Origin: G963666895 sp963666895 | Lineage (GTDB): Bacteria; Desulfobacterota; Desulfovibrionia; Desulfovibrionales; Desulfovibrionaceae | DNA: 64,000 nucleotides | Direction: 5' to 3' | NCBI GenBank assembly: GCA_963666895.2 | Contig: CAXXNS010000008.1 | Coordinates: forward strand, 1 to 64,000 | Shown: positions 56,395 through 64,000 of the stretch, one piece after another | Numbering within the stretch: position 1 is the first letter of the stretch | How the letters are laid out: each line of letters begins with the position of its first letter | Translations under genes and position numbers: made by a program | The notes under the pieces: model-generated | The model's input: the letters and a program-made list of their open reading frames with translations, nothing else | Database searches by the model: none | Told to the model about the DNA's origin: nothing

Positions 56395-57057
56395 ATGAGA
56401 CAAGACAAGGAACGGGCACTGTTCATCGCCGGGAAGCTGTTCGCCGAACTGGTGTTCGACGTGCAGAAGCTGGAGGGCATGCCCTTCACCCTGCCCGAGG
56501 TCCAGACCTATCTGCAGGGCGTGACCGTGGGCGGCCACAAGGTGAGCGACGAGACCAAGCTGAAGCAACAGGGCCTTGGCTGGGAAAGGCTTATCGAGTT
56601 GGTGCGCACGGACGCGTTCGTCCTGGACAAGGACACGGCCTGCCTGCTTCAGGCCGTCATCGCCAAGGAGGATGCCGTGGAGCAGGGCATGTTCCGCACC
56701 ATGCAGGTGGGCATCGCGGGCACGGAACACCGTCCTCCGGCCGCCACGGAACTGGACCAGGTCTTCGCGGACATGGTCCGGGAGATCACGGCCCTGGAGG
56801 ACGTGCGCGAGCAGGCCTACCGGCTGCACCTGGACATGGCCCGCAACCAGTTCTTTTCCGACGGCAACAAGCGCACCGGCCTGCTCATGGCCAATGGCCT
56901 GCTCATGAGCAACGGATATCCGCCCCTGTCCATCCCGGCCAAGCGCCAGGCCGAGTACAACGCGGGCATGATCGCGTTCTATGATTCCGGCGACCGCGCC
57001 CCCATGCTGGCCTTTTTGCGGGACTGCCACGAGGGCCTGGACAAGCGGTTTTCATAG
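56395..57057 (+). CDS. Fic/Doc-like protein without the canonical catalytic His
   Basis: 220-residue Fic-domain protein. The core motif region reads NQFFSDGNKRTG (~152-163): Asp-Gly-Asn-Lys-Arg is as in Fic/Doc, but the position of the catalytic His (HxFxDGN) is Gln. FRTMQVGIAGTEHRPP (~100) is the beta-flap region that positions the target. AMP-transfer may therefore be lost or altered; this Q-F-F form may be a separate subfamily. No antitoxin-like small gene lies beside it. It sits between tig and clpP, both normally adjacent in proteobacteria. Confidence 0.75.
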   Translation: MRQDKERALFIAGKLFAELVFDVQKLEGMPFTLPEVQTYLQGVTVGGHKVSDETKLKQQGLGWERLIELVRTDAFVLDKDTACLLQAVIAKEDAVEQGMFRTMQVGIAGTEHRPPAATELDQVFADMVREITALEDVREQAYRLHLDMARNQFFSDGNKRTGLLMANGLLMSNGYPPLSIPAKRQAEYNAGMIAFYDSGDRAPMLAFLRDCHEGLDKRFS

Positions 57058-57246
57058 GCCGTGCTTCTCTAGACATTGTGTAGATTCCGTGCCATTTTCC
57101 CTCTTGTCCTCTCCCATGAAATGAACCATACTGTTACAGGCGGGGCTCCTGCGGCGTGAGAGGACGCTGTTTCCGGGCCCGAAACGCTCAAGTGAATCCA
57201 CACAACCGCCGATGAGGCGGTAGATCGCCCAAGGAGTTGAACCGGC

Positions 57247-57849
57247 ATGACCGCCGTCCCCATCGTCATCGAGACCACCGGCCGCACCGAGCGCGCCTAC
57301 GACATCTATTCCCGTCTGCTCAAGGACAGGATCATCCTGCTCGGCAGCGCCATCGACGACCACGTGTCCAGCCTGATCTGCGCCCAGCTGCTCTTTCTCG
57401 AGTCCGAGGACCCGGAGAAGGAGATCAACATGTACATCAACTCCCCGGGCGGCGCCGTGACCGCGGGCATGGCCATCTACGACACCATGCAGTACATCGC
57501 CGCGCCGGTGGCCACCCTGTGCATGGGCCAGGCCGCCAGCATGGGCGCGCTGCTGCTGGCCGCGGGCGAGCCCGGCATGCGCTACGCCCTGCCGCACAGC
57601 CGCATCCTGATCCACCAGCCCCTGGGCGGGGCCCAGGGCCAGGCCACGGACATCGGCATCCAGGCAAAGGAGATTCTGCGCATGCGGGAGTCCCTGAACG
57701 CCATTCTGGTCCAACACACCGGCCAGAAACTTGCAAAGATCGAGCAGGACACCGAGCGCGACTATTTCATGACGGCCGAAGAGGCGAAGAAATACGGTAT
57801 CGTGGACAAGATTCTGGCCTCGCGCGCCGAGGCGGAGCAAGCCACCTAG
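57247..57849 (+). CDS. clpP: ClpP protease subunit
   Basis: Serine peptidase forming the 14-mer chamber of ClpXP (200 residues). Catalytic triad visible: Ser in GQAASMGALLL, His in HSRILIHQP and Asp in TERDYFM. No long propeptide. AAGGAG ten bases upstream of ATG 57247. The 189-bp leader (57058-57246) contains a small CCGCC/GGCGG hairpin; no CIRCE element is seen. clpX follows after 13 bp. Confidence 0.97.
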   Translation: MTAVPIVIETTGRTERAYDIYSRLLKDRIILLGSAIDDHVSSLICAQLLFLESEDPEKEINMYINSPGGAVTAGMAIYDTMQYIAAPVATLCMGQAASMGALLLAAGEPGMRYALPHSRILIHQPLGGAQGQATDIGIQAKEILRMRESLNAILVQHTGQKLAKIEQDTERDYFMTAEEAKKYGIVDKILASRAEAEQAT

Positions 57850-57862
57850 ACGGGTTTTCGAC

Positions 57863-59110
57863 ATGAGCAATCAGGGCAAGACCACCAGCGAGCTGTGCTG
57901 CTCGTTCTGCGGCAAGGGGCAGTCCGACGTTCAGCGGCTCATCGCCGGGCCGGACGTGTACATCTGCGACGAATGCGTCAGCCTGTGCAACGACATCATG
58001 GCCCAGGAGACCGTGTCCGAGGAATTCGAGGACCGGCGTCTCCTGCCGCCCATGGAGATCAACGAACTGCTGGACGAGTACGTCATCGGCCAGGCCCAGG
58101 CCAAGAAGATCCTGTCCGTGGCCGTGCACAACCACTACAAACGCGTGTTCTACGCCCAGTCGATCAACGACGAGGTGGAGATCGACAAGTCCAACATCAT
58201 GCTCATCGGCCCTACGGGCTCGGGCAAGACCTTGCTGGCCCAGACCCTGGCCCGCATCCTCAAGGTGCCCTTCGCCATTGCCGACGCCACGACTTTGACC
58301 GAAGCGGGGTACGTGGGCGAGGACGTGGAGAATATCCTGGTCCAGCTGCTGCAGAACGCGGACTACGACATCGAGTCGGCCTCCCGGGGCATCATCTACA
58401 TCGACGAGATCGACAAGATCGCCCGCAAGGGCGACTCGCCGTCCATCACCCGCGACGTGTCGGGCGAGGGCGTGCAACAGGCCCTGCTCAAGATCATCGA
58501 GGGCACCGAGGCCAACATCCCGCCCAAGGGGGGCCGCAAGCACCCGCAGCAGGAGTTCATCCGCATGAACACGGGGAACATCCTGTTCATCCTGGGCGGG
58601 GCCTTCATCGGCCTGGACAAGATCATCACCCAGCGCCAGAAAGGCTCGGCCCTGGGCTTCGGCGCCAAGGTGGAGGCCGCCAAGGAGCGGGCCATCGGCG
58701 AGGTCCTGCTGGACGCCGAGCCGGCCGACCTGATCAAGTTCGGGCTCATCCCCGAGTTCGTGGGCCGTATTCCGGTCATCACCGGCCTGGACGAGCTGAC
58801 CCAGGAGGATCTGGTGCGCATCCTGGTGGAGCCCAAGAACGCCCTGTCCAAGCAGTACGCCAAGCTCTTCGAGCTGGACAAGGTCAAGCTTCGGTTCACG
58901 GACAACGCCATGGGCGCCATCGCGGCCAAGGCCCTGGAGCGCAAGACCGGGGCGCGCGGTCTCAGAAACGTCATGGAATCCACCATGCTGGACGTCATGT
59001 ACCAGCTGCCGTCCCTGACCGGGGTCAAGGAGTGCGTCATCAACAAGGCCGTGGTGGACAAGAACCGCGAGCCGCTTTTGATCTATCACCAGGAGGTCAA
59101 GTCCGCCTGA
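57863..59110 (+). CDS. clpX: ClpX unfoldase
   Basis: AAA+ unfoldase of ClpXP (415 residues). N-terminal zinc-binding domain with CSFCGKGQ and CDECVSLC (four Cys), Walker A GPTGSGKT, Walker B IYIDEIDKIA, pore-loop region YVGEDVE, sensor Arg in GLIPEFVGRIPV, and the IGF-type ClpP-contact loop near GSALGFGAK. Co-transcribed with clpP by spacing. Confidence 0.97.
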   Translation: MSNQGKTTSELCCSFCGKGQSDVQRLIAGPDVYICDECVSLCNDIMAQETVSEEFEDRRLLPPMEINELLDEYVIGQAQAKKILSVAVHNHYKRVFYAQSINDEVEIDKSNIMLIGPTGSGKTLLAQTLARILKVPFAIADATTLTEAGYVGEDVENILVQLLQNADYDIESASRGIIYIDEIDKIARKGDSPSITRDVSGEGVQQALLKIIEGTEANIPPKGGRKHPQQEFIRMNTGNILFILGGAFIGLDKIITQRQKGSALGFGAKVEAAKERAIGEVLLDAEPADLIKFGLIPEFVGRIPVITGLDELTQEDLVRILVEPKNALSKQYAKLFELDKVKLRFTDNAMGAIAAKALERKTGARGLRNVMESTMLDVMYQLPSLTGVKECVINKAVVDKNREPLLIYHQEVKSA

Positions 59111-59177
59111 TTGACAACACCGAACCCGGTCTTACCATGAACCTTCAACCCGCCGTCCCTCCGGATGGCGGCAACCC

Positions 59178-61649
59178 ATGAGCAATTTCGGAGGTTCCAT
59201 GCCGAGCTTCGGTATCGACCCTGATCATAATAGCCCCGAATCCGCCACCCTGCCCATGATGAGCCTGCGCGAGGTGGTCATGTTCCCGCGCTCCATCGTG
59301 CCCCTGTTCGTGGGGCGCGAGGCGTCCATCAAGGCCGTGGAGAGCGCCCTGTCCGGCTACGACAAGCGTATCTTCCTGGTCACCCAGAAAAGCCCCGAAA
59401 AGGAAAAACCCGGCCCTGAGGACCTGTACCGCATGGGCACGGTGAGCAAGATCCTGCAGATGCTCCGCCTGCCCGACGGCACCATCAAGGTGCTGTTCGA
59501 GGGCCTCAAGCGGGCCCGCATGCTGGCCGACCCCCACGACCTGGACAGCGACGAGGCTCCCCTGGTCATGGTCGAGTACCTGGACGAGCCCAAGGCCCCT
59601 GACGAGGAGGCCAAGGCCCTGGTCCGCACGGTGCAGGAGTCCCTGGACGAGTACGGCAAGGTCAACAAGAAGATGGCCCCCGAGGCCGTGCTGGCCATGA
59701 GTACGCTCAAGGACCCGGGCAAACTGGCCGACTCCATCATGCCCCACCTCAAGGTGGACTTCGACCGCAAGCAGGAGATTTTGGAGACCCTGGCCCCCCT
59801 GTCCCGGCTGGAGCAGGTCTACGAACTGCTTTTGGGCGAGATCGAGATCGCGGGCATTGAGAAGCGGGTCAAGGGCCGGGTCAAGTCCCAGATGGAGAAG
59901 AACCAGCGGGACTACTACCTGAACGAGCAGATCAAGGCCATCAACAAGGAGATGGGCCGCGACGACGACCCCACGGCCGAGGCGGCCGAGCTGGAAAAGC
60001 GCCTGGACGAGAAGGTCATGGGCGAGGAGAACCGGGAGCGGGTGAAGCGCGAGATCAAGAAGATGCGCGCCATGCAGCCGTCCTCGGCCGAATACACCGT
60101 GGTCCGCAACTACATCGACTGGATTCTGGACCTGCCCTGGGACGTGCTCAAGCCCGGCGAGATCGACATCGCCAAGGCCCGGGCCATCCTGGACGAGGAC
60201 CACTACGGCCTGGACAAGCCCAAGCAGCGCATTCTGGAGTACATGGCCGTGCAGAGCCTGGTGGAGACCATGAAGGGCCCCATCCTCTGTTTCGTCGGTC
60301 CTCCGGGCGTGGGCAAGACGTCCATCGCCAAGTCCATCGCCCGGTCCATGGACCGCGAGTTCGTGCGCCTGTCCCTGGGCGGCGTGCGCGACGAGGCCGA
60401 GATTCGCGGCCACCGGCGTACCTACGTGGGCGCGCTGCCCGGCAAGATCATCCAGTCCCTCAGGCGCTGCGAGTTCAACAACCCGGTCATGTGCCTGGAC
60501 GAGGTGGACAAGATGTCCATGGACTTCCGGGGCGACCCGTCGGCCGCTTTGCTGGAGGTGCTGGACCCGGAACAGAACGCGGCCTTCAACGACCACTACC
60601 TGGACCTGGACTACGACCTGTCCAAGATCTTCTTCATCACCACGGCCAACACCCTGGAGTCCATCCCCCTGCCGTTGCAGGACCGCATGGAGATCATCCG
60701 GCTGCCCGGCTATCTGGAGACCGAGAAGCTCAAGATCGCCCAGCAGTTCCTCATGCCCAAGCAGGTCGAGCGGCACGGCCTGGACCCGGACAACCTCAAG
60801 ATTTCCGAGAACGCCATGCTGGGCGTGATCCGGACCTACACCCGCGAGGCCGGCGTCCGGAACCTGGAGCGCGAGATTTCGGCCATCTGCCGCAAGGCGG
60901 CCATGCGCATCGTGGAGGAGAAGGACCCGGACAAGGTGGTCTCGGTGACCAAGCAGAACCTGGCCACCCTGCTGGGCGTGTCCAAGTTCCGCCACGGCGA
61001 GCGCGAGGAGAGCGCCCAGGTGGGCGTGACCACGGGCCTGGCCTACACCCAGTTCGGCGGCGAGCTGCTGGTGGTGGAGGTGGCCATCATGCCCGGCAAG
61101 GGCAAGGTGGAGATCACGGGCAAGCTGGGCGACGTCATGCAGGAGTCGGCCCGGGCGGCCCTGTCCTACCTGCGCTCCCGCTCCGACCTGTTCGGGCTCA
61201 AGCGGGACTTCCACCAGGAGATCGACATCCACGTGCACGTGCCCGACGGCGCCACGCCCAAGGACGGACCCAGCGCGGGCATCACCCTGGTCACGGCCAT
61301 TTCCTCGGCCCTGCTCAACATCCCGGTGGACAACGACCTGGCCATGACCGGCGAGATCACTCTCAGGGGCCGGGTGCTGCCCATCGGCGGCTTGCGCGAG
61401 AAGCTGCTGGCCGCGCACCGCGGGCTGGTCAAGAAGGTGCTCATTCCCAAGGACAACGAAAAGGACCTCAAGGAGGTTCCGGCCGACATCCTCAAGGACC
61501 TGGAGATCATCCCGGTGGAGAGCATGGACGAGGTGCTGGACCAGGCCCTGCGCTGCGAGGGAGCCGAGCGGCCCTTCTGCCGCAACGAGGACTTCGAACC
61601 CCTGGCCAATCTTCTGGTCAAGGAAGCGCCCAAGCAGAAAACCCACTAG
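59178..61649 (+). CDS. lon: Lon protease
   Basis: ATP-dependent serine protease, 823 residues. N-terminal substrate-binding domain (LMSLREVVMFPRSIVPLFVGR), AAA+ module with GPPGVGKTS and VMCLDEVDKM, and the S16 protease domain with the catalytic Ser in DGPSAGITLV and Lys in LPIGGLREKLLAAHR. ATG 59178 gives the longest product; ATG 59199, preceded by GGAGG, is a good alternative. Closes the proteolysis block, followed by a bidirectional terminator. Confidence 0.96.
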   Translation: MSNFGGSMPSFGIDPDHNSPESATLPMMSLREVVMFPRSIVPLFVGREASIKAVESALSGYDKRIFLVTQKSPEKEKPGPEDLYRMGTVSKILQMLRLPDGTIKVLFEGLKRARMLADPHDLDSDEAPLVMVEYLDEPKAPDEEAKALVRTVQESLDEYGKVNKKMAPEAVLAMSTLKDPGKLADSIMPHLKVDFDRKQEILETLAPLSRLEQVYELLLGEIEIAGIEKRVKGRVKSQMEKNQRDYYLNEQIKAINKEMGRDDDPTAEAAELEKRLDEKVMGEENRERVKREIKKMRAMQPSSAEYTVVRNYIDWILDLPWDVLKPGEIDIAKARAILDEDHYGLDKPKQRILEYMAVQSLVETMKGPILCFVGPPGVGKTSIAKSIARSMDREFVRLSLGGVRDEAEIRGHRRTYVGALPGKIIQSLRRCEFNNPVMCLDEVDKMSMDFRGDPSAALLEVLDPEQNAAFNDHYLDLDYDLSKIFFITTANTLESIPLPLQDRMEIIRLPGYLETEKLKIAQQFLMPKQVERHGLDPDNLKISENAMLGVIRTYTREAGVRNLEREISAICRKAAMRIVEEKDPDKVVSVTKQNLATLLGVSKFRHGEREESAQVGVTTGLAYTQFGGELLVVEVAIMPGKGKVEITGKLGDVMQESARAALSYLRSRSDLFGLKRDFHQEIDIHVHVPDGATPKDGPSAGITLVTAISSALLNIPVDNDLAMTGEITLRGRVLPIGGLREKLLAAHRGLVKKVLIPKDNEKDLKEVPADILKDLEIIPVESMDEVLDQALRCEGAERPFCRNEDFEPLANLLVKEAPKQKTH

Positions 61650-61667
61650 CCTTTACAGTGACGAATA

Positions 61668-61699
61668 AAAGGCCGGGCTCCCGAGGGAGTCCGGCCTTT
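61668..61699. terminator. Bidirectional terminator after lon
   Basis: AAAGGCCGG and CCGGCCTTT enclose CTCCC/GGGAG with a two-base loop. A and T runs on both sides allow use by lon and by the convergent gene at 61720. Confidence 0.85.
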
Positions 61700-61719
61700 G
61701 TTGTTGGATATGGGAAAGG

Positions 61720-62256
61720 CTAGAGGTCGTTGGTCGGGGCGACGGCCATGAACGCGGCCAGGTTCTGCTTGTAGAAGTCCAGCACGCCTTCACCGGGCTT
61801 GGGCAGGTCGCTTTCCACGGGCCGGACGCCCAGCTCCATGGCCAGGTCGCCGGGCATGGGGCGGGCCTTGCGTTCCTCGTCCTCCTCGTCCTCGTCATTC
61901 TCAAGCGGCAGCTTGTCCACGGTCTCGGACAGCTTGTGCTTGATCTTCACCCCGGTCAGATCCGCGATCTCCTCCTCGATCTCCCGGATGCGCCGCTCGG
62001 TTTCCTTCGAGGGGCGGTCGGCCATGTCCATGAGGCATTGGCGCAGCTGGTCCTGGAGCTCGGCCAGCCTGCGTTCCTCCTCCTTGGTCAGGGGCCGGCG
62101 CATGGACAGGCCAGACGAGGCCTGCTCCCGCCCGGATTCCTCCAGCTCCCCGGCCTGGGCCAGCAGGTCGGCGAAACTCTGGTCTTCCTCGGATTGGGAT
62201 TCCGTGGGTGTGACGGACGACAGGGCCGCGGGATCGGTGACGGATAGGATGTCCAT
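61720..62256 (-). CDS. Acidic conserved hypothetical protein
   Basis: 178-residue cytoplasmic protein of unknown function. Rich in Glu/Asp, with a predicted helical hairpin (~52-105: RPLTKEEERRLAELQDQLRQ and KETERRIREIEEEIADL), then a very acidic NDEDEEDEE run (~119). The end is KPGEGVLDFYKQNLAAFM. No signal peptide or catalytic motif. Between lon and the M23 peptidase gene, each with its own terminator, so probably transcribed alone. Confidence 0.75.
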   Translation of the reverse strand: MDILSVTDPAALSSVTPTESQSEEDQSFADLLAQAGELEESGREQASSGLSMRRPLTKEEERRLAELQDQLRQCLMDMADRPSKETERRIREIEEEIADLTGVKIKHKLSETVDKLPLENDEDEEDEERKARPMPGDLAMELGVRPVESDLPKPGEGVLDFYKQNLAAFMAVAPTNDL

Positions 62257-62310
62257 GCTGCGCCTCCGGCAGGTTTTTCCTGGTCAAAAAGGCGTGCAAG
62301 CATGGTGCCG

Positions 62311-62343
62311 AAAAAAGGCCGCTCCCCAAGGGGAACGGCCTTT
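62311..62343 (-). terminator. Terminator after the M23 peptidase gene
   Basis: AAAGGCCG / CGGCCTTT enclosing TCCCC/GGGGA; on the minus strand the stem is followed by a T run (complement of 62311-62316). Confidence 0.82.
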
Positions 62344-62363
62344 ATTACGAATTGTTGGACGAA

Positions 62364-63725
62364 CTATTCGAGATGCGCGGTGATGTTGTTCTTGATCCAC
62401 TCGCCGTCCCACCACTCCTTGGGCTCCACGGGAATGCCCGAGATCAGGATGCCGAAGTGCAGGTGGTCGCCGCCGGCCAGGCCGGTCATGCCCGAGAACC
62501 CGACCTGCTCGCCCTTGGCCACCTTCTGGCCCTGGGTCACGGTGATGGACGACAGGTGGGAGTAGAGGGTCTGCAACCCCAGGCCGTGGTCCACCACCAC
62601 GGCGTTGCCGTAGATGCCCAGGAACCCGGCGAAGACCACGGCGCCGTTGTTGGCGGCCATGATGGGGCTCTCGGCCTTGTCGGCCAGGTCCACGCCCATG
62701 TGGGTCTGATGGTCCACCACCTGGCCGTCGTACACGTAGTCGCGCTTGTCGCCGAATCCGGCCGTGCGCGAGCCCTGGGCGCGGAGAAAGGCGCCGTCCC
62801 ACTGGGGCTGGGGGCTGGTCATCATGCCGATGCGGTGCAGCTCCTCGGCGTTCTTCTTGCGCAGGTCGTTGTTCAGGGCCAGGTACATCTTGAGCGGGTC
62901 GGACTCGGTGGATTCGGGATAGACCTGTTGGTAGAGCTCGACCTTGGCCTCCAGGAAGCTGTCGGGCAGCCGCAGGGTGTCCTTGCGGTAGTGGGTGGGG
63001 TCGGAGTGGGCCCGGATGGAGCGGGTGTTCTCGTTGCCGGCCCGGTCCGTGGCCGAGATGATCGGCTTGAAGTCCTGGGGCGGGGTGTCCCAGGGCATGG
63101 CGAACAGGCAGAACCAGGTGCCGTCGGGCTGCAGATAGGCCGGGAAGAAGCGTCCTCCGGCCATGATCCCGGCCCGGGTCAGGGGCTCGTTGGCCGTAAA
63201 GCGCACGGCCGAGGCCCCGCCCTGGTCCAGGTAGTGCAGGCCGCCCGCGGTCTCGATGGACGGCTTGGTGGCGTCCAAAGTGTAGGTGCGGTCGAGCTCG
63301 CTTTCGCCCGCGTGGCCCAGGGGGTAGAGCGAGGCGTCCTCGGCCGTCACCCGGACCTCGAAGGGGCCGTCCGAGTACTTGTCCTTGTCCAACTGGAAGG
63401 CCTCGGTGTGGGAACTGGTCTCGGACGTGAAGACCTTCTCGATGTGCTGCTTGACCCGGCCGTCCTGGGTCAGGGTGATCTCGACGCGCTCCAGGCCGGA
63501 CTTGGCGTCCAGCACGTGGAGCTCGAAGGCCACGCCCAGGTTGACGATCTCCTGCTCCGGGGCCAGCACGATGGCCGGGGGCTCGGTGTCCCGGAAGAGG
63601 AGGTAGCCTCCGGCGGCCAGGAGTACGGCCAGCAGGAGCAGGGGAAAAAGGAGCGGCAGTCGCCGGAAACGGCGCTGCCGCGGGGAATTGCGCGAATTGA
63701 GCTGGGGTCTTTTTTGCTTCGCCAT
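62364..63725 (-). CDS. Membrane-anchored M23 metallopeptidase
   Basis: 453-residue peptidoglycan endopeptidase-like protein. N-terminal Arg-rich stretch and one transmembrane anchor (~24-45), then periplasmic beta-rich domains (~47-300) and a C-terminal LytM/M23 domain: zinc ligands in THMGVD (His-x3-Asp) and HLHFG, all present. That suggests an active cell-wall hydrolase rather than an EnvC-type inactive activator. The gene ends 21 bp before its terminator. Start ATG 63725. Confidence 0.9.
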   Translation of the reverse strand: MAKQKRPQLNSRNSPRQRRFRRLPLLFPLLLLAVLLAAGGYLLFRDTEPPAIVLAPEQEIVNLGVAFELHVLDAKSGLERVEITLTQDGRVKQHIEKVFTSETSSHTEAFQLDKDKYSDGPFEVRVTAEDASLYPLGHAGESELDRTYTLDATKPSIETAGGLHYLDQGGASAVRFTANEPLTRAGIMAGGRFFPAYLQPDGTWFCLFAMPWDTPPQDFKPIISATDRAGNENTRSIRAHSDPTHYRKDTLRLPDSFLEAKVELYQQVYPESTESDPLKMYLALNNDLRKKNAEELHRIGMMTSPQPQWDGAFLRAQGSRTAGFGDKRDYVYDGQVVDHQTHMGVDLADKAESPIMAANNGAVVFAGFLGIYGNAVVVDHGLGLQTLYSHLSSITVTQGQKVAKGEQVGFSGMTGLAGGDHLHFGILISGIPVEPKEWWDGEWIKNNITAHLE

Positions 63726-63772
63726 GGGGGCTTGCTACGCTGTTTCGCCTTGCCCGGCAAGGGGCGCGGGGC

Positions 63773-64000
63773 CTAGGCTGACTGTTTGTCCAAAGCCTCC
63801 AGCAGGGTGATGGTCAGCTTGAGGAAGTCGGCCTCGGTGACGATGCCCACCAGCTTCCCGCCGTGGACCACGGGCAGACAGCCGTACTTGTGGTTCAGGA
63901 GCAGCCGGGCCGCGTCCCTGAGGTGGGTGTCCGTGTCTACGGTGCGCAGGTCCGTGCGCATGATCTCCTTGATGGGGATGCCCGAGTCGATCTCGCGCTG
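63773..64000 (-). CDS. CBS-domain protein, 5' end outside window
   Basis: C-terminal ~75 residues of a CBS-domain protein. The frame is open to base 64000 (IKEIMRTDLRTVDTDTHL, then CLPVVHGGKLVGIVTEADFL), so an upstream CBS repeat is expected outside. CBS pairs bind adenine nucleotides as regulatory modules. The ATG at 63959-63961 is inside the CBS domain and is not the true start. Confidence 0.85.
   Translation of the reverse strand, partial: QREIDSGIPIKEIMRTDLRTVDTDTHLRDAARLLLNHKYGCLPVVHGGKLVGIVTEADFLKLTITLLEALDKQSA

Overview
The window is about 64 kb of GC-rich chromosome (AT-rich only in a few intergenic strips). It looks like a sulfate reducer of the Desulfovibrionales, possibly Pseudodesulfovibrio-like. 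The evidence is the Desulfovibrio-type 16S gene, a Mop-type molybdenum aldehyde oxidoreductase whose iron-sulfur cysteines fall at the same residue numbers as in the D. gigas enzyme, and a TunR-type tungstate/molybdate regulator known from sulfate-reducing deltaproteobacteria. Genus is inference; nothing could be searched.

Layout. 1-8.8 kb: end of cheA, a membrane protein, a YbgF/CpoB-like lipoprotein, dprA, a secreted EF-hand protein, a signalling run (small unknown protein, HDOD protein, receiver-GGDEF protein), a Xer recombinase and a cyclophilin. 8.8-18.6 kb (minus strand): a GNAT-deacetylase fusion, an L-2-hydroxyglutarate oxidase-like enzyme, a PPC-domain protein and an addB-addA pair. 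18.6-23.2 kb: an RluA-type pseudouridine synthase, a PAS-GGDEF cyclase with a hairpin over its ribosome site, ftsY and asnS. 23.2-28.8 kb: a complete rRNA operon (tandem promoters, 16S, tRNA-Ile, tRNA-Ala, 23S, 5S, terminator).

28.8-47.2 kb is the most interesting part. A minus-strand run encodes a molybdopterin-binding protein, the aldehyde oxidoreductase, a large flavin/Fe-S redox protein, a methyltransferase, a C_GCAxxG_C_C protein, a radical SAM protein with an N-terminal zinc-ribbon-like region, a PaaK-like adenylating ligase, XdhC, a MocA-like nucleotidyltransferase with an HD domain, a histidine phosphatase and an EFR1-type flavodoxin-ferredoxin. Several are coupled by ATGA overlaps. 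Beside it lie modABC and the divergent regulator tunR, built from a catalytically dead tyrosine recombinase plus two molybdate-binding (MOP) domains. The set reads as one unit for importing, sensing, installing and using a molybdenum cofactor, but the roles of the radical SAM, ligase, methyltransferase and C_GCAxxG proteins are not explained by known cofactor chemistry. The last part of this run (29.6-32.5 kb) carries more than 20 single-base indels in otherwise well-conserved reading frames, most likely a poor-quality stretch of sequence rather than true gene decay.

47.2-64 kb: flavin reductase, nitroreductase, DUF2059 protein, ornithine aminotransferase, a MucR/Ros regulator, a membrane protein and MerR-like protein pair, a ThiD-ThiN fusion, tRNA-Leu, and the proteostasis block tig - Fic-like gene - clpP - clpX - lon. 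It ends with an acidic unknown protein, a membrane-anchored M23 peptidase and a CBS-domain protein cut by the window edge.
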